Program-made: the position numbers and the translations under genes
In this document: positions 8,521-16,863 of the stretch, in pieces
Layout of the letters: each line of letters begins with the position of its first letter
Numbering within the stretch: the first letter of the stretch is position 1
Assembly: GCF_900091625.1 (NCBI RefSeq)
Contig: NZ_FMIC01000002.1
Coordinates: 7,205,547 to 7,269,546 of the forward strand
Source of the DNA: Micromonospora peucetia
GTDB taxonomy: Bacteria; Actinomycetota; Actinomycetes; Mycobacteriales; Micromonosporaceae
Length of the DNA: 64,000 bases
Reading direction: 5' to 3'
The notes under the pieces: model-generated
Database searches by the model: none
Seen by the model: the letters and a program-made list of their open reading frames with translations, nothing else
Told to the model about the DNA's origin: nothing

Positions 8521-10751
8521 GGCGGCGCCGCCGGGTGCCCGTCGTCCTGCAGATGACCGACGCCGACTGCGGTGCCGCCTGCCTCGCGATGGTCCTGCGC
8601 CATGCCGGCGTCCGCGCCTCGCTCGCCGGGTGCCGCGAGCACCTCGGCGTGGGCCGCGACGGGGTCAGTGCGCTGGCCCTGCTGGACGCGGCAGAGGAGA
8701 TGGGACTGCGCGCGAGCGCCTACCGGGCGGCCCCGGAGGATCTCGTGTCGCTGCCGATGCCGCTGATCGCACACTGGGAGGGCTCGCACTTCGTCGTGGT
8801 GGAGCACCTCACCCGGCACGGGTTCTCGATGGTGGACCCCGCCCTGGGCCGCAGGACCGTCCCGTTCGCCGAGGCGGCCGAGTTCCTCACCGGCACCGTG
8901 CTGGTCTTCACCGGTCGTACGACGACAGCCGGCCCGGCCAGGCTCGCCGCGGGCCCCCGTACGCCGTGGCTGCGCCGCGGCTACCGGATGGCGCGCGCGT
9001 TCCTGCCGGCGCTGGGGACGGTCCTGTCCGTCTCCGTGGTCCTGCAACTGCTCGGGCTCGCCCTGCCGCTGGCCATGTCGACCGCCCTCGACGCGATCCT
9101 GCCCGCACGGGAGACCGGGCTGCTGCCCTATCTCGGCCTGGCCGTGCTGGCGCTGGCCCTGACCCAGTTCGGCCTGGCGCACCTGCGTTCGATGCTGCTG
9201 GTGAACCTCCAGTCCCGGGTGGACCGGGAGCTGATGACCCGGCTGTTCGCCCACCTGATGAGCCTGCCGTTCCGCTTCTTCCAGCAGCGCTCCAGCGGGG
9301 ACCTGATGCAGCGGCTGGCGAGCAGCGTGCTGCTGCGGGAGATCGTGACGACGCAGGTGCTGACCGCCGTGATCGACGGCGCGCTGGTGGTCGGGTACTT
9401 CGCGGTGCTGTTCGTCGCCGACACCGGGTTCGCCACGGTGGCGTTGGGGATCGGTCTGGTCCAGGTGTGTGCGGTCGCGGCGGTCAACCGCCGTCTGCTG
9501 CACCTCAACCACCGCCAGCTCACCGTGCAGGCGGAGGCGGAGAGCGTGCTCATCGAGGCGCTGTCGGGTATCGCCACCATCAAGTCGATGGGCGCCGAGA
9601 AACACGTGTACGACCACTGGCTGGGCCGTTACTCGGCGGCGCTCGCGGTGGATCGCGCGCGCAGCCGGCTGTCGTCGACCGTCGACAACGTGGCGGCGAC
9701 CGTACGGCTCGTGGGGCCGCTGGCCCTGCTGTGGCTGGGCATGTACCGGATCTTCGCCGACGGCATGAGCCTGGGTGACGCGATGGGCCTGCAGATGCTG
9801 GCGCTGGCCGCGATCGCCCCGCTGGGTTCGCTGGTCGCCAGCGCACAGGTGCTCCAGTCGGTCGCCTCGACCGTGCAGCGGCTGCGTGACGTGTTCTCCG
9901 CCCGGCCCGAGATCGAGGACACGTCGCAACTGCTGTCACCGACGCTGCGCGGAAGGGTCGAGGTACGTGGGCTCAGTTTCCGGTACGACGGCACCGGCCC
10001 GTACGTGCTGCGGGACGTCTCGTTCACCGTCGAGCCGGGCCGGACGGTGGCGGTCGTCGGCGCCTCGGGCAGTGGCAAGAGCACCCTGGCGATGCTGCTG
10101 ACCGGGCTCTACCGGCCCACCGGCGGCCGGATCCACTTCGACGGGGTGCCGCTGGAACGCATCGGCCCGGACGCCCTGCGCCGCCAGTTCGGCGTGGTGT
10201 TCCAGGAGAGCTACCTGTTCCGGGACTCGATCCGGCGCAACATCGCCCTCGCCCGGCCGGACCTGCCCCTGGCGGACGTGCGGCGGGTCGCCCGGCTGGC
10301 CGCCATCGACGCCGACATCGAGGCGATGCCGATGCGCTACGACACCCGGGTCGCCGAGCGCGGCCAGGCACTCTCGGGCGGGCAGCGACAACGGCTGTCC
10401 ATCGCCCGGGCGCTCGCCGGTGAGCCGGCGATCCTGCTGCTGGACGAGGCGACGAGCCACCTGGACGTGGCCACGGAACGACGGGTGAGCCGGGCCGTCG
10501 CGGGGCTGCGCTGCACCCAGATCATCATCGCGCACCGGCTGAGCACGGTGCGGCACGCCGACGAGATCCTCGTGCTCGACGGCGGCACGGTCGCCGAGCG
10601 CGGCGGCCACGACGAGTTGCTGGCGCTCGGCGGCAGGTACGCCGACCTGGTCCACGCACAGCTCGACACCCAGGCCGACCCACAGACAGACGCACAGGCC
10701 GACGGGCCGCCGGAGCATGAGCCGGCCGTCGCCGGAGGGAGTCACCGATGA
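8517..10751 (+). CDS. lanT: lanthipeptide exporter with C39 leader peptidase, LanT
   Basis: A 744-residue AMS-type ABC transporter that cleaves the leader after Gly-Gly and exports the product. The N-terminal C39 peptidase has its catalytic Cys18 (TDADCGAAC) and later the His (GSHFVVVEH) and Asp (VDPALG). A six-helix membrane domain follows, then an ATPase with Walker A (GASGSGKST, about 514-522), signature LSGGQRQRL (about 619) and Walker B (ILLLDEATS). I choose the GTG at 8517, which overlaps the lanM stop and places the peptidase at the N terminus. The longer upstream frame lies inside lanM. Confidence 0.95.
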   Translation: MRRRRRVPVVLQMTDADCGAACLAMVLRHAGVRASLAGCREHLGVGRDGVSALALLDAAEEMGLRASAYRAAPEDLVSLPMPLIAHWEGSHFVVVEHLTRHGFSMVDPALGRRTVPFAEAAEFLTGTVLVFTGRTTTAGPARLAAGPRTPWLRRGYRMARAFLPALGTVLSVSVVLQLLGLALPLAMSTALDAILPARETGLLPYLGLAVLALALTQFGLAHLRSMLLVNLQSRVDRELMTRLFAHLMSLPFRFFQQRSSGDLMQRLASSVLLREIVTTQVLTAVIDGALVVGYFAVLFVADTGFATVALGIGLVQVCAVAAVNRRLLHLNHRQLTVQAEAESVLIEALSGIATIKSMGAEKHVYDHWLGRYSAALAVDRARSRLSSTVDNVAATVRLVGPLALLWLGMYRIFADGMSLGDAMGLQMLALAAIAPLGSLVASAQVLQSVASTVQRLRDVFSARPEIEDTSQLLSPTLRGRVEVRGLSFRYDGTGPYVLRDVSFTVEPGRTVAVVGASGSGKSTLAMLLTGLYRPTGGRIHFDGVPLERIGPDALRRQFGVVFQESYLFRDSIRRNIALARPDLPLADVRRVARLAAIDADIEAMPMRYDTRVAERGQALSGGQRQRLSIARALAGEPAILLLDEATSHLDVATERRVSRAVAGLRCTQIIIAHRLSTVRHADEILVLDGGTVAERGGHDELLALGGRYADLVHAQLDTQADPQTDAQADGPPEHEPAVAGGSHR

Positions 10752-11344
10752 GCGTCACGTTGCCGTTCGAGCGGGTCCTCGTCGCCGCCTGCGGATCAAG
10801 CGGCGCCATGTCGCTGCCGCAGTCGCTGCTGGCGATGAGGCACGCGCTCGGTCTCGAGGTGCGGGTGGTGATGACCGAGGCCGCCTCGACGTTCGTGACC
10901 CCCACGGCCCTCGCGGCGATCACCGGCCACCCGGTGACCGTCGAGGAGGCCCATGGGCAGCCCGGGGTTCCCCACCTGGACCTGACCGAGTGGGCACAGC
11001 TGGTGCTCGTGCTGCCCGCCACCGCCAACACCCTGGCCAAGGCGGCGCTGGGCATGGCCGACAACCTGGTCACGGCGTGCGTGCTGGCCTCGGCGGCGCC
11101 CGTGGTGTTCGTACCCGCGATGAACGTGCGGATGTGGGAGAAGCCCGCCGTCCAGCGCAATGTCGCGCAGTTGCGCGCGGACGGGTACGGCGTCGTGCCC
11201 CCCTCGCGGGTGATCGCGCTCAGCTCCGGCACGGCCACCGGCATCGGCGTGCCCGGCATCGAGACGGTGCTGGAGTGGACGGTGGGCCACCTGACGTCGA
11301 CCGGGTCCGGTGCGGGCGTGGACGGGGCGGCCTCCGATGGCTGA
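10748..11344 (+). CDS. lanD: HFCD-family flavoprotein, peptidyl-cysteine decarboxylase LanD
   Basis: A 198-residue flavin enzyme of the EpiD/MrsD family, which oxidatively decarboxylates a C-terminal Cys to an enethiol used for aminovinyl-cysteine (AviCys). The three hallmarks are present: active-site His76 (GVPHLDL), the flavin-binding PATANT (90-95) and the substrate-clamp PAMN (123-126). Its ATG overlaps the lanT stop (ATGA), so it is translationally coupled to the lanthipeptide genes. The precursor core ends in Cys, as this enzyme needs. A PPC decarboxylase of CoA biosynthesis is the alternative, but those are usually fused to CoaB and not in such operons. Confidence 0.92.
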   Translation: MSVTLPFERVLVAACGSSGAMSLPQSLLAMRHALGLEVRVVMTEAASTFVTPTALAAITGHPVTVEEAHGQPGVPHLDLTEWAQLVLVLPATANTLAKAALGMADNLVTACVLASAAPVVFVPAMNVRMWEKPAVQRNVAQLRADGYGVVPPSRVIALSSGTATGIGVPGIETVLEWTVGHLTSTGSGAGVDGAASDG

Positions 11345-11975
11345 CCCCCTCGGGCGCGAGGCGCGGGCGACACGGTGGGTGGCGGGGCTGATGGCGCTGC
11401 TGGGCGTCGGCCTGCTCGGCTGGGTGGCGGTGCCGGTCGCACGGCAGCGGCTGGCGCCGCCCGCGCCGATCGCGTCGTTCGGGGTGGCCGGGACGGCGGC
11501 CGGCTGCGATCCGGAGCTGACCGACCCGGTGTCGGGCAAGGGGGTACACGTCGGGCGTGGGGCGCGCGTCGCCTACCTGACGGTGCCGCCGTCGTCCGGG
11601 CCGCACTACGAGCTGCCCGCGCCGATGCGCCGGTTCTATCTCAGCGGTGACCGGCCCCCGGTGGAGGTGCTGGTGCACAACCTGGAGCACGGCTACACGG
11701 TGGTCTGGTACTCGGACGACCTGCCGGCGCCCCAGGTGGAGGCCCTGCGCGGCCTGGCCGCGAGGCTCGGCGCCGACGAGCGGACCGCCAAGTTCGTCGC
11801 CGCGCCGTGGGACGAGGCCTACGGCCGGTTCCCGCCGGGGCGCCGCGTCGGCATCAGCCGCTGGGGCGCCACCGCCGGCTACCGCCTGCTGTGCGAATCG
11901 GTCAGCGGCGCCGTCATCGAACGTTTCCTCGCCGCCCACCCGCCGACCGACTCGCCCGAACCGGAGGGGGCGTGA
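11337..11975 (+). CDS. DUF3105 membrane-anchored protein in lanthipeptide operon
   Basis: A 212-residue protein with one N-terminal membrane helix (about residues 15-36) and an extracytoplasmic DUF3105 domain, recognised by SSGPHYELPAP and EVLVHNLEHGYTVVWY with conserved His residues. The start ATG at 11337 lies inside the last codons of lanD, an 8-base overlap that argues for co-translation. The family has no established biochemical role. The His-rich core suggests metal or cofactor binding. In this operon it could act in export, immunity or late maturation; all three are guesses. Confidence 0.8.
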   Translation: MADPLGREARATRWVAGLMALLGVGLLGWVAVPVARQRLAPPAPIASFGVAGTAAGCDPELTDPVSGKGVHVGRGARVAYLTVPPSSGPHYELPAPMRRFYLSGDRPPVEVLVHNLEHGYTVVWYSDDLPAPQVEALRGLAARLGADERTAKFVAAPWDEAYGRFPPGRRVGISRWGATAGYRLLCESVSGAVIERFLAAHPPTDSPEPEGA

Positions 11976-12026
11976 CACCACGGCGTCCCACGCGCGAGCC
12001 CGGCCCGGTGCGCCCTCCGCCTCCGG

Positions 12027-13655
12027 TCAGCCCACCTTGGGTACGGCCCGGGAGATGATCGCGGTGAAATCGACACCGCGGGGCAGCGTGCCGTACGCCT
12101 GGCCGTGGTCGCCGCCGAGCCGGGAGACGCAGAAGGCGTCGGCGACGGCGGGGTGGCCGTGCCGCACCAGCAGCGAGCCCTGAAGAACCAGGGCGAGCCG
12201 TTCGACGACGCGGCGGGCCCGCAGTTCGAGGTCGTCCTGGTCGGACAGGTCGGCCCGCACCTGGCGTACGGCGGCGTCGAGTCGCGCGTCGGTGCCGGCG
12301 GCGGCGGTCACCTCGGCCTGGAACGCCGCCATGACCTCGGGTTCCCGGGTGAGGGCGCGCAACACGTCCAGCGCGGCGACGTTGCCGGAACCCTCCCAGA
12401 TCGAGTTCAGCGGGGACTCGCGGAACAGCCTCGGCAGGCCCGACTCCTCGACGTAGCCGTTGCCGCCCAGGCATTCGAGGGCCTCGGCGGCGTGTCCCGG
12501 CCAGCGCTTGCAGACCCAGTACTTGCCGACGGCGAGGGCGAGCCGCTTGAACGCGGTCTCGCCGGCGTCGCCGCGCGCGGACCGGTCGGTGGCTCCGGCG
12601 AGCCGCATCATGAGCACGGTGGCGGCCTCGGACTCGACCGCAAGGTCGGCGAGCACGTTGCGCATCAGGGGCTGGTCGACGAGGTACCGGCCGAATGCCT
12701 GCCGGTGGGCGGCGTGGTGGGCAGCGGTGATCACGCCCTGGCGCATCCCGGCCGCCGCGCCGATGACGCAGTCCAGGCGGGTGAGGTTGACCATGTCGAT
12801 GATGGTGCGCACGCCACGCCCCTCGTCCCCGACCCGCCAGGCGACCGCGTGCTCGTACTCGACCTCGGCCGAGGCGTTGGACCGGTTGCCGAGCTTGTCC
12901 TTGAGGCGCATCAGCCGCATCGGGTTGCGCGTGCCGTCCGGCAGGACGCGCGGGACGAGGAAGCAGGTGAGCCCGCCCGGCGCCTGGGCGAGGGTGAGGA
13001 AGACGTCGCACATCGGCGCCGACGTGAACCACTTGTGCCCGAGGAGCCGGTAGGTGCCGTCCGGCTCGGGGTGGGCGGTGGTGGTGTTGGCGCGTACGTC
13101 CGAGCCGCCCTGCTTCTCCGTCATCGACATGCCGGCCAGCAGTCCCCGCTTGGCCAACGGCGGGCGCAGCCCGAAGTCGTACGTGGTGGCGGTGAGCAGC
13201 GGCTCGTACGTCGCGGCCAACTCCGGGGCGTGCCGCAGCGCCGGCACGGCGGCGTAGGTCATCGAGATCGGGCAGCCGTGACCGGCGTCCGGACGCCAGG
13301 TGTAGAACTTGGCCGCCCGCGCGACGTGGGCGCCCGGCCGGTCGTCCGCCCACGGCGCGGCGTGCAGGCCGTGGGTGACCGCGACCCGCATCAGCTCGTG
13401 CCAGGCGGGGTGGAACTCCACCTCGTCGATGCGGCGGCCGTGCCGGTCGTGGGTGCGCAGGACCGGCGGGTGTTCGTTGGCCAGCCGCCCGTGGTCGATC
13501 GCCGGCTCGGCGCCGCCGAGCCGGCCGAGCTCGTGCAACTCGGCGGCGGCCCAGCCGGCGCCCTCGCGTTCGAGCCCGTCGAGCAGTGCCGGGTCGTCCG
13601 CCGCGTCGTAGCCGGCCAGCGGGGGAACCTGGTTGAAGACCTCGTGCGTCGTCAC
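12027..13655 (-). CDS. acyl-CoA dehydrogenase, AidB/DNA-alkylation-response type
   Basis: A 542-residue FAD-dependent acyl-CoA dehydrogenase homologue, matching AidB in length. The N-terminal ANEHPPVLRTHDRHGRRIDE block and FHPAWHELM are characteristic of the AidB branch rather than of ordinary 380-residue enzymes. AidB has weak isovaleryl-CoA dehydrogenase activity and binds DNA during the response to alkylation. I start it at GTG 13655, which overlaps the stop of the TetR gene upstream (GTGA). The two genes form an operon, so the TetR protein likely controls both. A role in branched-chain fatty acid oxidation is equally possible. Confidence 0.88.
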   Translation of the reverse strand: MTTHEVFNQVPPLAGYDAADDPALLDGLEREGAGWAAAELHELGRLGGAEPAIDHGRLANEHPPVLRTHDRHGRRIDEVEFHPAWHELMRVAVTHGLHAAPWADDRPGAHVARAAKFYTWRPDAGHGCPISMTYAAVPALRHAPELAATYEPLLTATTYDFGLRPPLAKRGLLAGMSMTEKQGGSDVRANTTTAHPEPDGTYRLLGHKWFTSAPMCDVFLTLAQAPGGLTCFLVPRVLPDGTRNPMRLMRLKDKLGNRSNASAEVEYEHAVAWRVGDEGRGVRTIIDMVNLTRLDCVIGAAAGMRQGVITAAHHAAHRQAFGRYLVDQPLMRNVLADLAVESEAATVLMMRLAGATDRSARGDAGETAFKRLALAVGKYWVCKRWPGHAAEALECLGGNGYVEESGLPRLFRESPLNSIWEGSGNVAALDVLRALTREPEVMAAFQAEVTAAAGTDARLDAAVRQVRADLSDQDDLELRARRVVERLALVLQGSLLVRHGHPAVADAFCVSRLGGDHGQAYGTLPRGVDFTAIISRAVPKVG

Positions 13656-14251
13656 GGCGACACTCCCAACGCGCGGTGGAGAAACGTGATCAGGTGGGCG
13701 TTGGTGTCCGGGCCGGCGACCCCGGCGGCCAGGGGGCCGACCATGGCCTCGGCCAGGGCGCCGACCAACGCGGTGGCGGTCAGCTCGGGATCCTGCGGGG
13801 GAAGCTCGCCGCTCGCCACCCCCTCCGCGACGTGACCGGCGATCAGCTCGGCGTACGCCCGGCGGAAGACGAGCCGCTCGGCGTCGACCGCCGGATCGGC
13901 CGGCTCGGCGAGCAGCGCGTACGCCAGTCGTGGGGACCGCAGCGCCCGGCCGGAGAACGTCTCGACGATGGTGGACACCCGTTCGGCGACGGTGGTCTCC
14001 AGCGCCGCCGCACGGGCGACCGCGTCCACCTCGCGCTGCGAGGCCGTGCGGAACACCTCGGCGACCAGGTCTGCCTTGGTGGGGAAATGCCGGTAGACGC
14101 TGCCGGTCGCCAGCCTGGCCCGCTCGGCGACGGCGACGACGGAGCAGCCGGCGTACCCGTGCTCGGCCATGAGCTCCAGCGCGGCGGCGATGATCCGCTC
14201 CCGGGAGGCGCTCAGCCGGGCCTTCACGCGATCGGTGCTCCGGTAGACCAC
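13652..14251 (-). CDS. TetR-family regulator of the AidB-like gene
   Basis: A 199-residue regulator with an N-terminal TetR helix-turn-helix (RERIIAAALELMAEHGYAG, then ATGSVYRHFPTKADL) and a helical ligand domain. The GTG start at 14251 is almost immediately downstream of a perfect 11-bp inverted repeat, which would make it autoregulated. It overlaps the start of the acyl-CoA dehydrogenase gene by four bases. Regulators next to acyl-CoA dehydrogenases often sense acyl-CoA thioesters; that ligand is inferred. Confidence 0.88.
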   Translation of the reverse strand: MVYRSTDRVKARLSASRERIIAAALELMAEHGYAGCSVVAVAERARLATGSVYRHFPTKADLVAEVFRTASQREVDAVARAAALETTVAERVSTIVETFSGRALRSPRLAYALLAEPADPAVDAERLVFRRAYAELIAGHVAEGVASGELPPQDPELTATALVGALAEAMVGPLAAGVAGPDTNAHLITFLHRALGVSP

Positions 14252-14252
14252 G

Positions 14253-14280
14253 CAAGGATTGAACCATCATTCAATCCTTG
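14253..14280. promoter_or_regulatory. perfect palindromic TetR operator
   Basis: CAAGGATTGAA, six bases (CCATCA), then TTCAATCCTTG: an exact 11-bp inverted repeat. It begins two bases upstream of the GTG start of the TetR gene, so the bound repressor would cover its own transcription or translation start. Confidence 0.8.
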
Positions 14281-14437
14281 CCGGCAAGACATCGTCGTAC
14301 GAGCCGTCAGGGCTTGGCGCCGCTTCGGTTACTCAGCCGGCGCCTGTCCCGGGTGCTCCGCCATGCCGCCGGGTGATCCGCGCCCGGTGGGGCGGTGGTG
14401 CTCGCCGGGCCGGCCGGCGGGCGAAAGCGTCTCGTAC

Positions 14438-14534
14438 GACGCTGTCGAGCTGAGTCGTCTGCGACATCAGGCGGTCTGGGCCGCTGTGGCACCAGACGGC
14501 GGTGAATCGTCTGCGACATCAGCTCGACAGCGTC
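14438..14534. repeat. nested inverted and direct repeats
   Basis: GACGCTGTCGAGCTGA at 14438-14453 is exactly reverse-complemented at 14519-14534. Inside, TCGTCTGCGACATCAG occurs twice in direct orientation (14455-14470, 14507-14522), and a short GTCTGG/CCAGAC pair lies in the middle. The block occupies an otherwise gene-free stretch from 14281 to 14571. It resembles a small mobile-element remnant or a cruciform-forming site. Confidence 0.7.
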
Positions 14535-14571
14535 CCGCGTGCGGATCCCCCACCGGCCGACACCGAGCAGA

Positions 14572-14603
14572 AAGGCCACCTCCCGGTCTCGGAAGGTGGC
14601 CTT
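14572..14603. terminator. hairpin terminator downstream of SapA-like gene
   Basis: AAGGCCACCT and AGGTGGCCTT form a perfect 10-bp stem with a 12-base loop, 53 bases after the stop of the minus-strand SapA-like gene. Confidence 0.65.
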
Positions 14604-14655
14604 CGAACTGCGTTGGCGACACGTGGATCCGCAGGCGGACCAGGATGGTAGTGGG

Positions 14656-15096
14656 TCAGCAGCCCTGGCGTCGGCTGAAGATCTGGTGGCGCTGGCCGGC
14701 CCAACCGATGTAGCCGACCGCCTCGACGCAGTAGTTCGCCGTGCCGGTGACGCCGACCGGGCCGGCGTGGTAGCTGAAGTCACCCGAATCGGTGTCCGCG
14801 GCACCCGAGCGCGTGCAGTGCGCGCCCTCACCGGAACGCTCCGCGCAGCGGTAGATCTGCACGAAGGTGGGCGCCGACTTTCCGTAGGCCGCGCCGCGGT
14901 GGTAGAAGCACGCGCTGTTGGTGCCCCCGTTACTGCTGTTGTAGTAGATCACCAGTTCGCCGAAACCTGACGACTGCACCTGGCTGTAGATGATCGTGCC
15001 CGAGCAGGAGCCGGCCGCCTGAGCGGCAGGCGCGCCGACCGTCATGACCGTCGCGGCGGTCACCAGCGCCATCAGCATCGAGAACACTCTTCTCAT
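14656..15096 (-). CDS. secreted protein similar to spore-associated protein A
   Basis: A small exported protein of about 146 residues. A Sec signal peptide is clear (MRRVFSMLMALVTAATVM, cleavage after AAQAA). The mature part has several Cys and the blocks VIYYNSSNGGTNSACF and DSGDFSYHAGPV, which resemble the spore-associated protein A (SapA) family of actinomycetes. No enzymatic residues are recognisable. An upstream ATG at 15111 is possible, but MRR at 15096 gives a canonical signal peptide. Monocistronic, with a hairpin terminator after it. Assignment to SapA is by remembered motif similarity, so moderate. Confidence 0.7.
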   Translation of the reverse strand: MRRVFSMLMALVTAATVMTVGAPAAQAAGSCSGTIIYSQVQSSGFGELVIYYNSSNGGTNSACFYHRGAAYGKSAPTFVQIYRCAERSGEGAHCTRSGAADTDSGDFSYHAGPVGVTGTANYCVEAVGYIGWAGQRHQIFSRRQGC

Positions 15097-15154
15097 GGTC
15101 ACAAGATCCAATCCACACTCGACTGTCGTACGTTGTGGATCATGATCGCACGAC

Positions 15155-15811
15155 GTGGACCCTCACGCTCCCGCGCCCCGAGTTGGGCAGGCTGAGCTGC
15201 CACGGGACGTACACCCGACTCCCGCACGTCACGCGGCGGTCTTGACCGCCCGGCGGGCGGCGGGTCTACTGGTGGCTGTGTTGGATCGCGGCTCAGGCCG
15301 AAAGCCGGAGGACACGACCGGGGGAAAGCCCCATCCCGGGTTCTCGGCAGAGGAATACCTCGCCGAACGGCTCGCCCAGTACCAGTCCTGGTACGACAAG
15401 AAGGCAGTCAGGGCAAAGGCCACACACCTGCGGACGCGCACCGCTGCCGTCGTCGGCGGCTCGCTGGTCCCGGTGCTCGTCAACCTTGACTTTCCCTACG
15501 CGCAGGCAGTGACCACCGTGGTGAGTCTCGTCGTGGCCGGGGCCGTGTCGCTGGAGAGCGTGTTCCGCTATCGGGAGCAGTGGAAGAACTACCGGTCGAC
15601 GGAGCAGACCCTCGGGCACGAACGGGTCTACTTCCTCACCCGGACCGGGATCTATACCGGCATGGATGAAACAACGGCGTTCTCCACCCTGGTCGAGCGG
15701 GTGGAGGCGACGATCGCGAACGAGAACGCCGCGACCCTGAGCGTGATGACGCAGGTCGGCTTCGCCGGCGACGACGGGCAGGCAGCGGTCGAACACCGAG
15801 GCAACAGGTAG
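15155..15811 (+). CDS. DUF4231 two-helix membrane protein
   Basis: A 218-residue protein with a pair of membrane helices (TAAVVGGSLVPVLVNL and AVTTVVSLVVAGAVSL) in the middle and the FRYREQWKNYRSTEQTL segment after them. This is the DUF4231 pattern. Related SLATT-type domains are thought to form membrane pores or sensors linked to conflict systems, but nothing here shows an effector partner. The conserved region starts near residue 58 and the first 50 residues look low quality, so the GTG start at 15155 is uncertain. It converges with the importer operon. Confidence 0.7.
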   Translation: MDPHAPAPRVGQAELPRDVHPTPARHAAVLTARRAAGLLVAVLDRGSGRKPEDTTGGKPHPGFSAEEYLAERLAQYQSWYDKKAVRAKATHLRTRTAAVVGGSLVPVLVNLDFPYAQAVTTVVSLVVAGAVSLESVFRYREQWKNYRSTEQTLGHERVYFLTRTGIYTGMDETTAFSTLVERVEATIANENAATLSVMTQVGFAGDDGQAAVEHRGNR

Positions 15812-15852
15812 CAGAACGCCCGTGCCCAGGCGTCCGACCGGTACGGGAGCCG

Positions 15853-16863
15853 TCAGGCGATGACCGGAAGACGCCGCGCTGCCGGGGGAACCTCGTTGAT
15901 GCACGCCACCGGATGCCCGGCAGCGCGCCGGACCAGGGCGGGTTGCTCCTCGGCGCAGGCGTCGATGGCCTGCCAGCAGCGGGTCCGGAACCGGCAGCCG
16001 CTGGGCGGGTTCACCGGACTGGGTGGGTCGCCCCGGAGCAGGATCTGCTCACGCTCGTGGTGCGGGTCCGGCACCGGCGCGGCGGACAGCAACGCCTTGG
16101 TGTACGGATGTGCCGGGCGGTCGAATATCTCCGCCACGGTGCCGGTCTCCACCACCTTGCCGAGGTACATGACGGCGACCCGGTGCGAGATGTGCCGCAC
16201 GACGGACAGATCGTGGGCGATGAACACGTACGCCAGACCGAGGTCCCGTTGCAACCGCCGGAGCAGGTTGATCACCTGCGCCTGGACCGACACGTCGAGC
16301 GCCGACACCGGCTCGTCACAGACCACCACCTCGGGCTGCAACGCCAGGGCACGGGCGATGCCGATCCGCTGCCGCTGGCCGCCGGAGAACTGGTGCGGGT
16401 AGCGGTTGACGTTCTCGGGGTTGAGTCCGACGGTCTCCAGCAGCTCCTGGACCCGCCGCCGGCGCCGGTCGGCGGTGCCCAGCTCGCCGTGCACGGCGAA
16501 CGGCTCGGCGATGATCTGGCCGATCGTCATCCTCGGGTCGAGCGACGAGTACGGGTCCTGGAAGACGATCTGGATACGCCGTCGCAGGTCACGCAACTCC
16601 CTACCGCGCAGCCCGGCGATGTCGGTCCCCCGGTAGTGGATCTGCCCGCCGGTCGGCTGGTCCAGCCGGGTCAGCAGCTTGGCGAGGGTGGACTTGCCGC
16701 AGCCGGACTCACCGACGATGCCCAGCGTCTCACCGGCCCGGAGCTGGAACGAGACGCCGTCGACGGCCTTGACCACACCCGCCGCCCGTTTGACCAGGTT
16801 CCCCCGCCGGAGGGGGAAGTGCCTGGTCAGCCCGTCGACATCGAGCAGCACATCGGGGGTCAT
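15853..16863 (-). CDS. peptide ABC importer ATP-binding protein (DppF/OppF type)
   Basis: A 336-residue ATPase that powers a peptide/nickel-type importer at the inner face of the membrane. It has Walker A (GESGCGKST), the signature [10 protein letters not shown] and Walker B ([12 protein letters not shown]), and the C-terminal oligopeptide_HPY extension with conserved Cys ([14 protein letters not shown]), which may bind an Fe-S cluster or metal. ATG 16863 overlaps the stop of the metalloenzyme gene (ATGA). It is the last gene of the operon and pairs with the fused DppC-DppD protein. Confidence 0.93.
   Translation of the reverse strand: MTPDVLLDVDGLTRHFPLRRGNLVKRAAGVVKAVDGVSFQLRAGETLGIVGESGCGKSTLAKLLTRLDQPTGGQIHYRGTDIAGLRGRELRDLRRRIQIVFQDPYSSLDPRMTIGQIIAEPFAVHGELGTADRRRRRVQELLETVGLNPENVNRYPHQFSGGQRQRIGIARALALQPEVVVCDEPVSALDVSVQAQVINLLRRLQRDLGLAYVFIAHDLSVVRHISHRVAVMYLGKVVETGTVAEIFDRPAHPYTKALLSAAPVPDPHHEREQILLRGDPPSPVNPPSGCRFRTRCWQAIDACAEEQPALVRRAAGHPVACINEVPPAARRLPVIA

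Noticed and set aside
12027-14270. 747-residue frame joining the acyl-CoA dehydrogenase to upstream sequence
   Set aside because: The first 205 codons are an out-of-frame copy of the TetR gene; the real start is GTG 13655.
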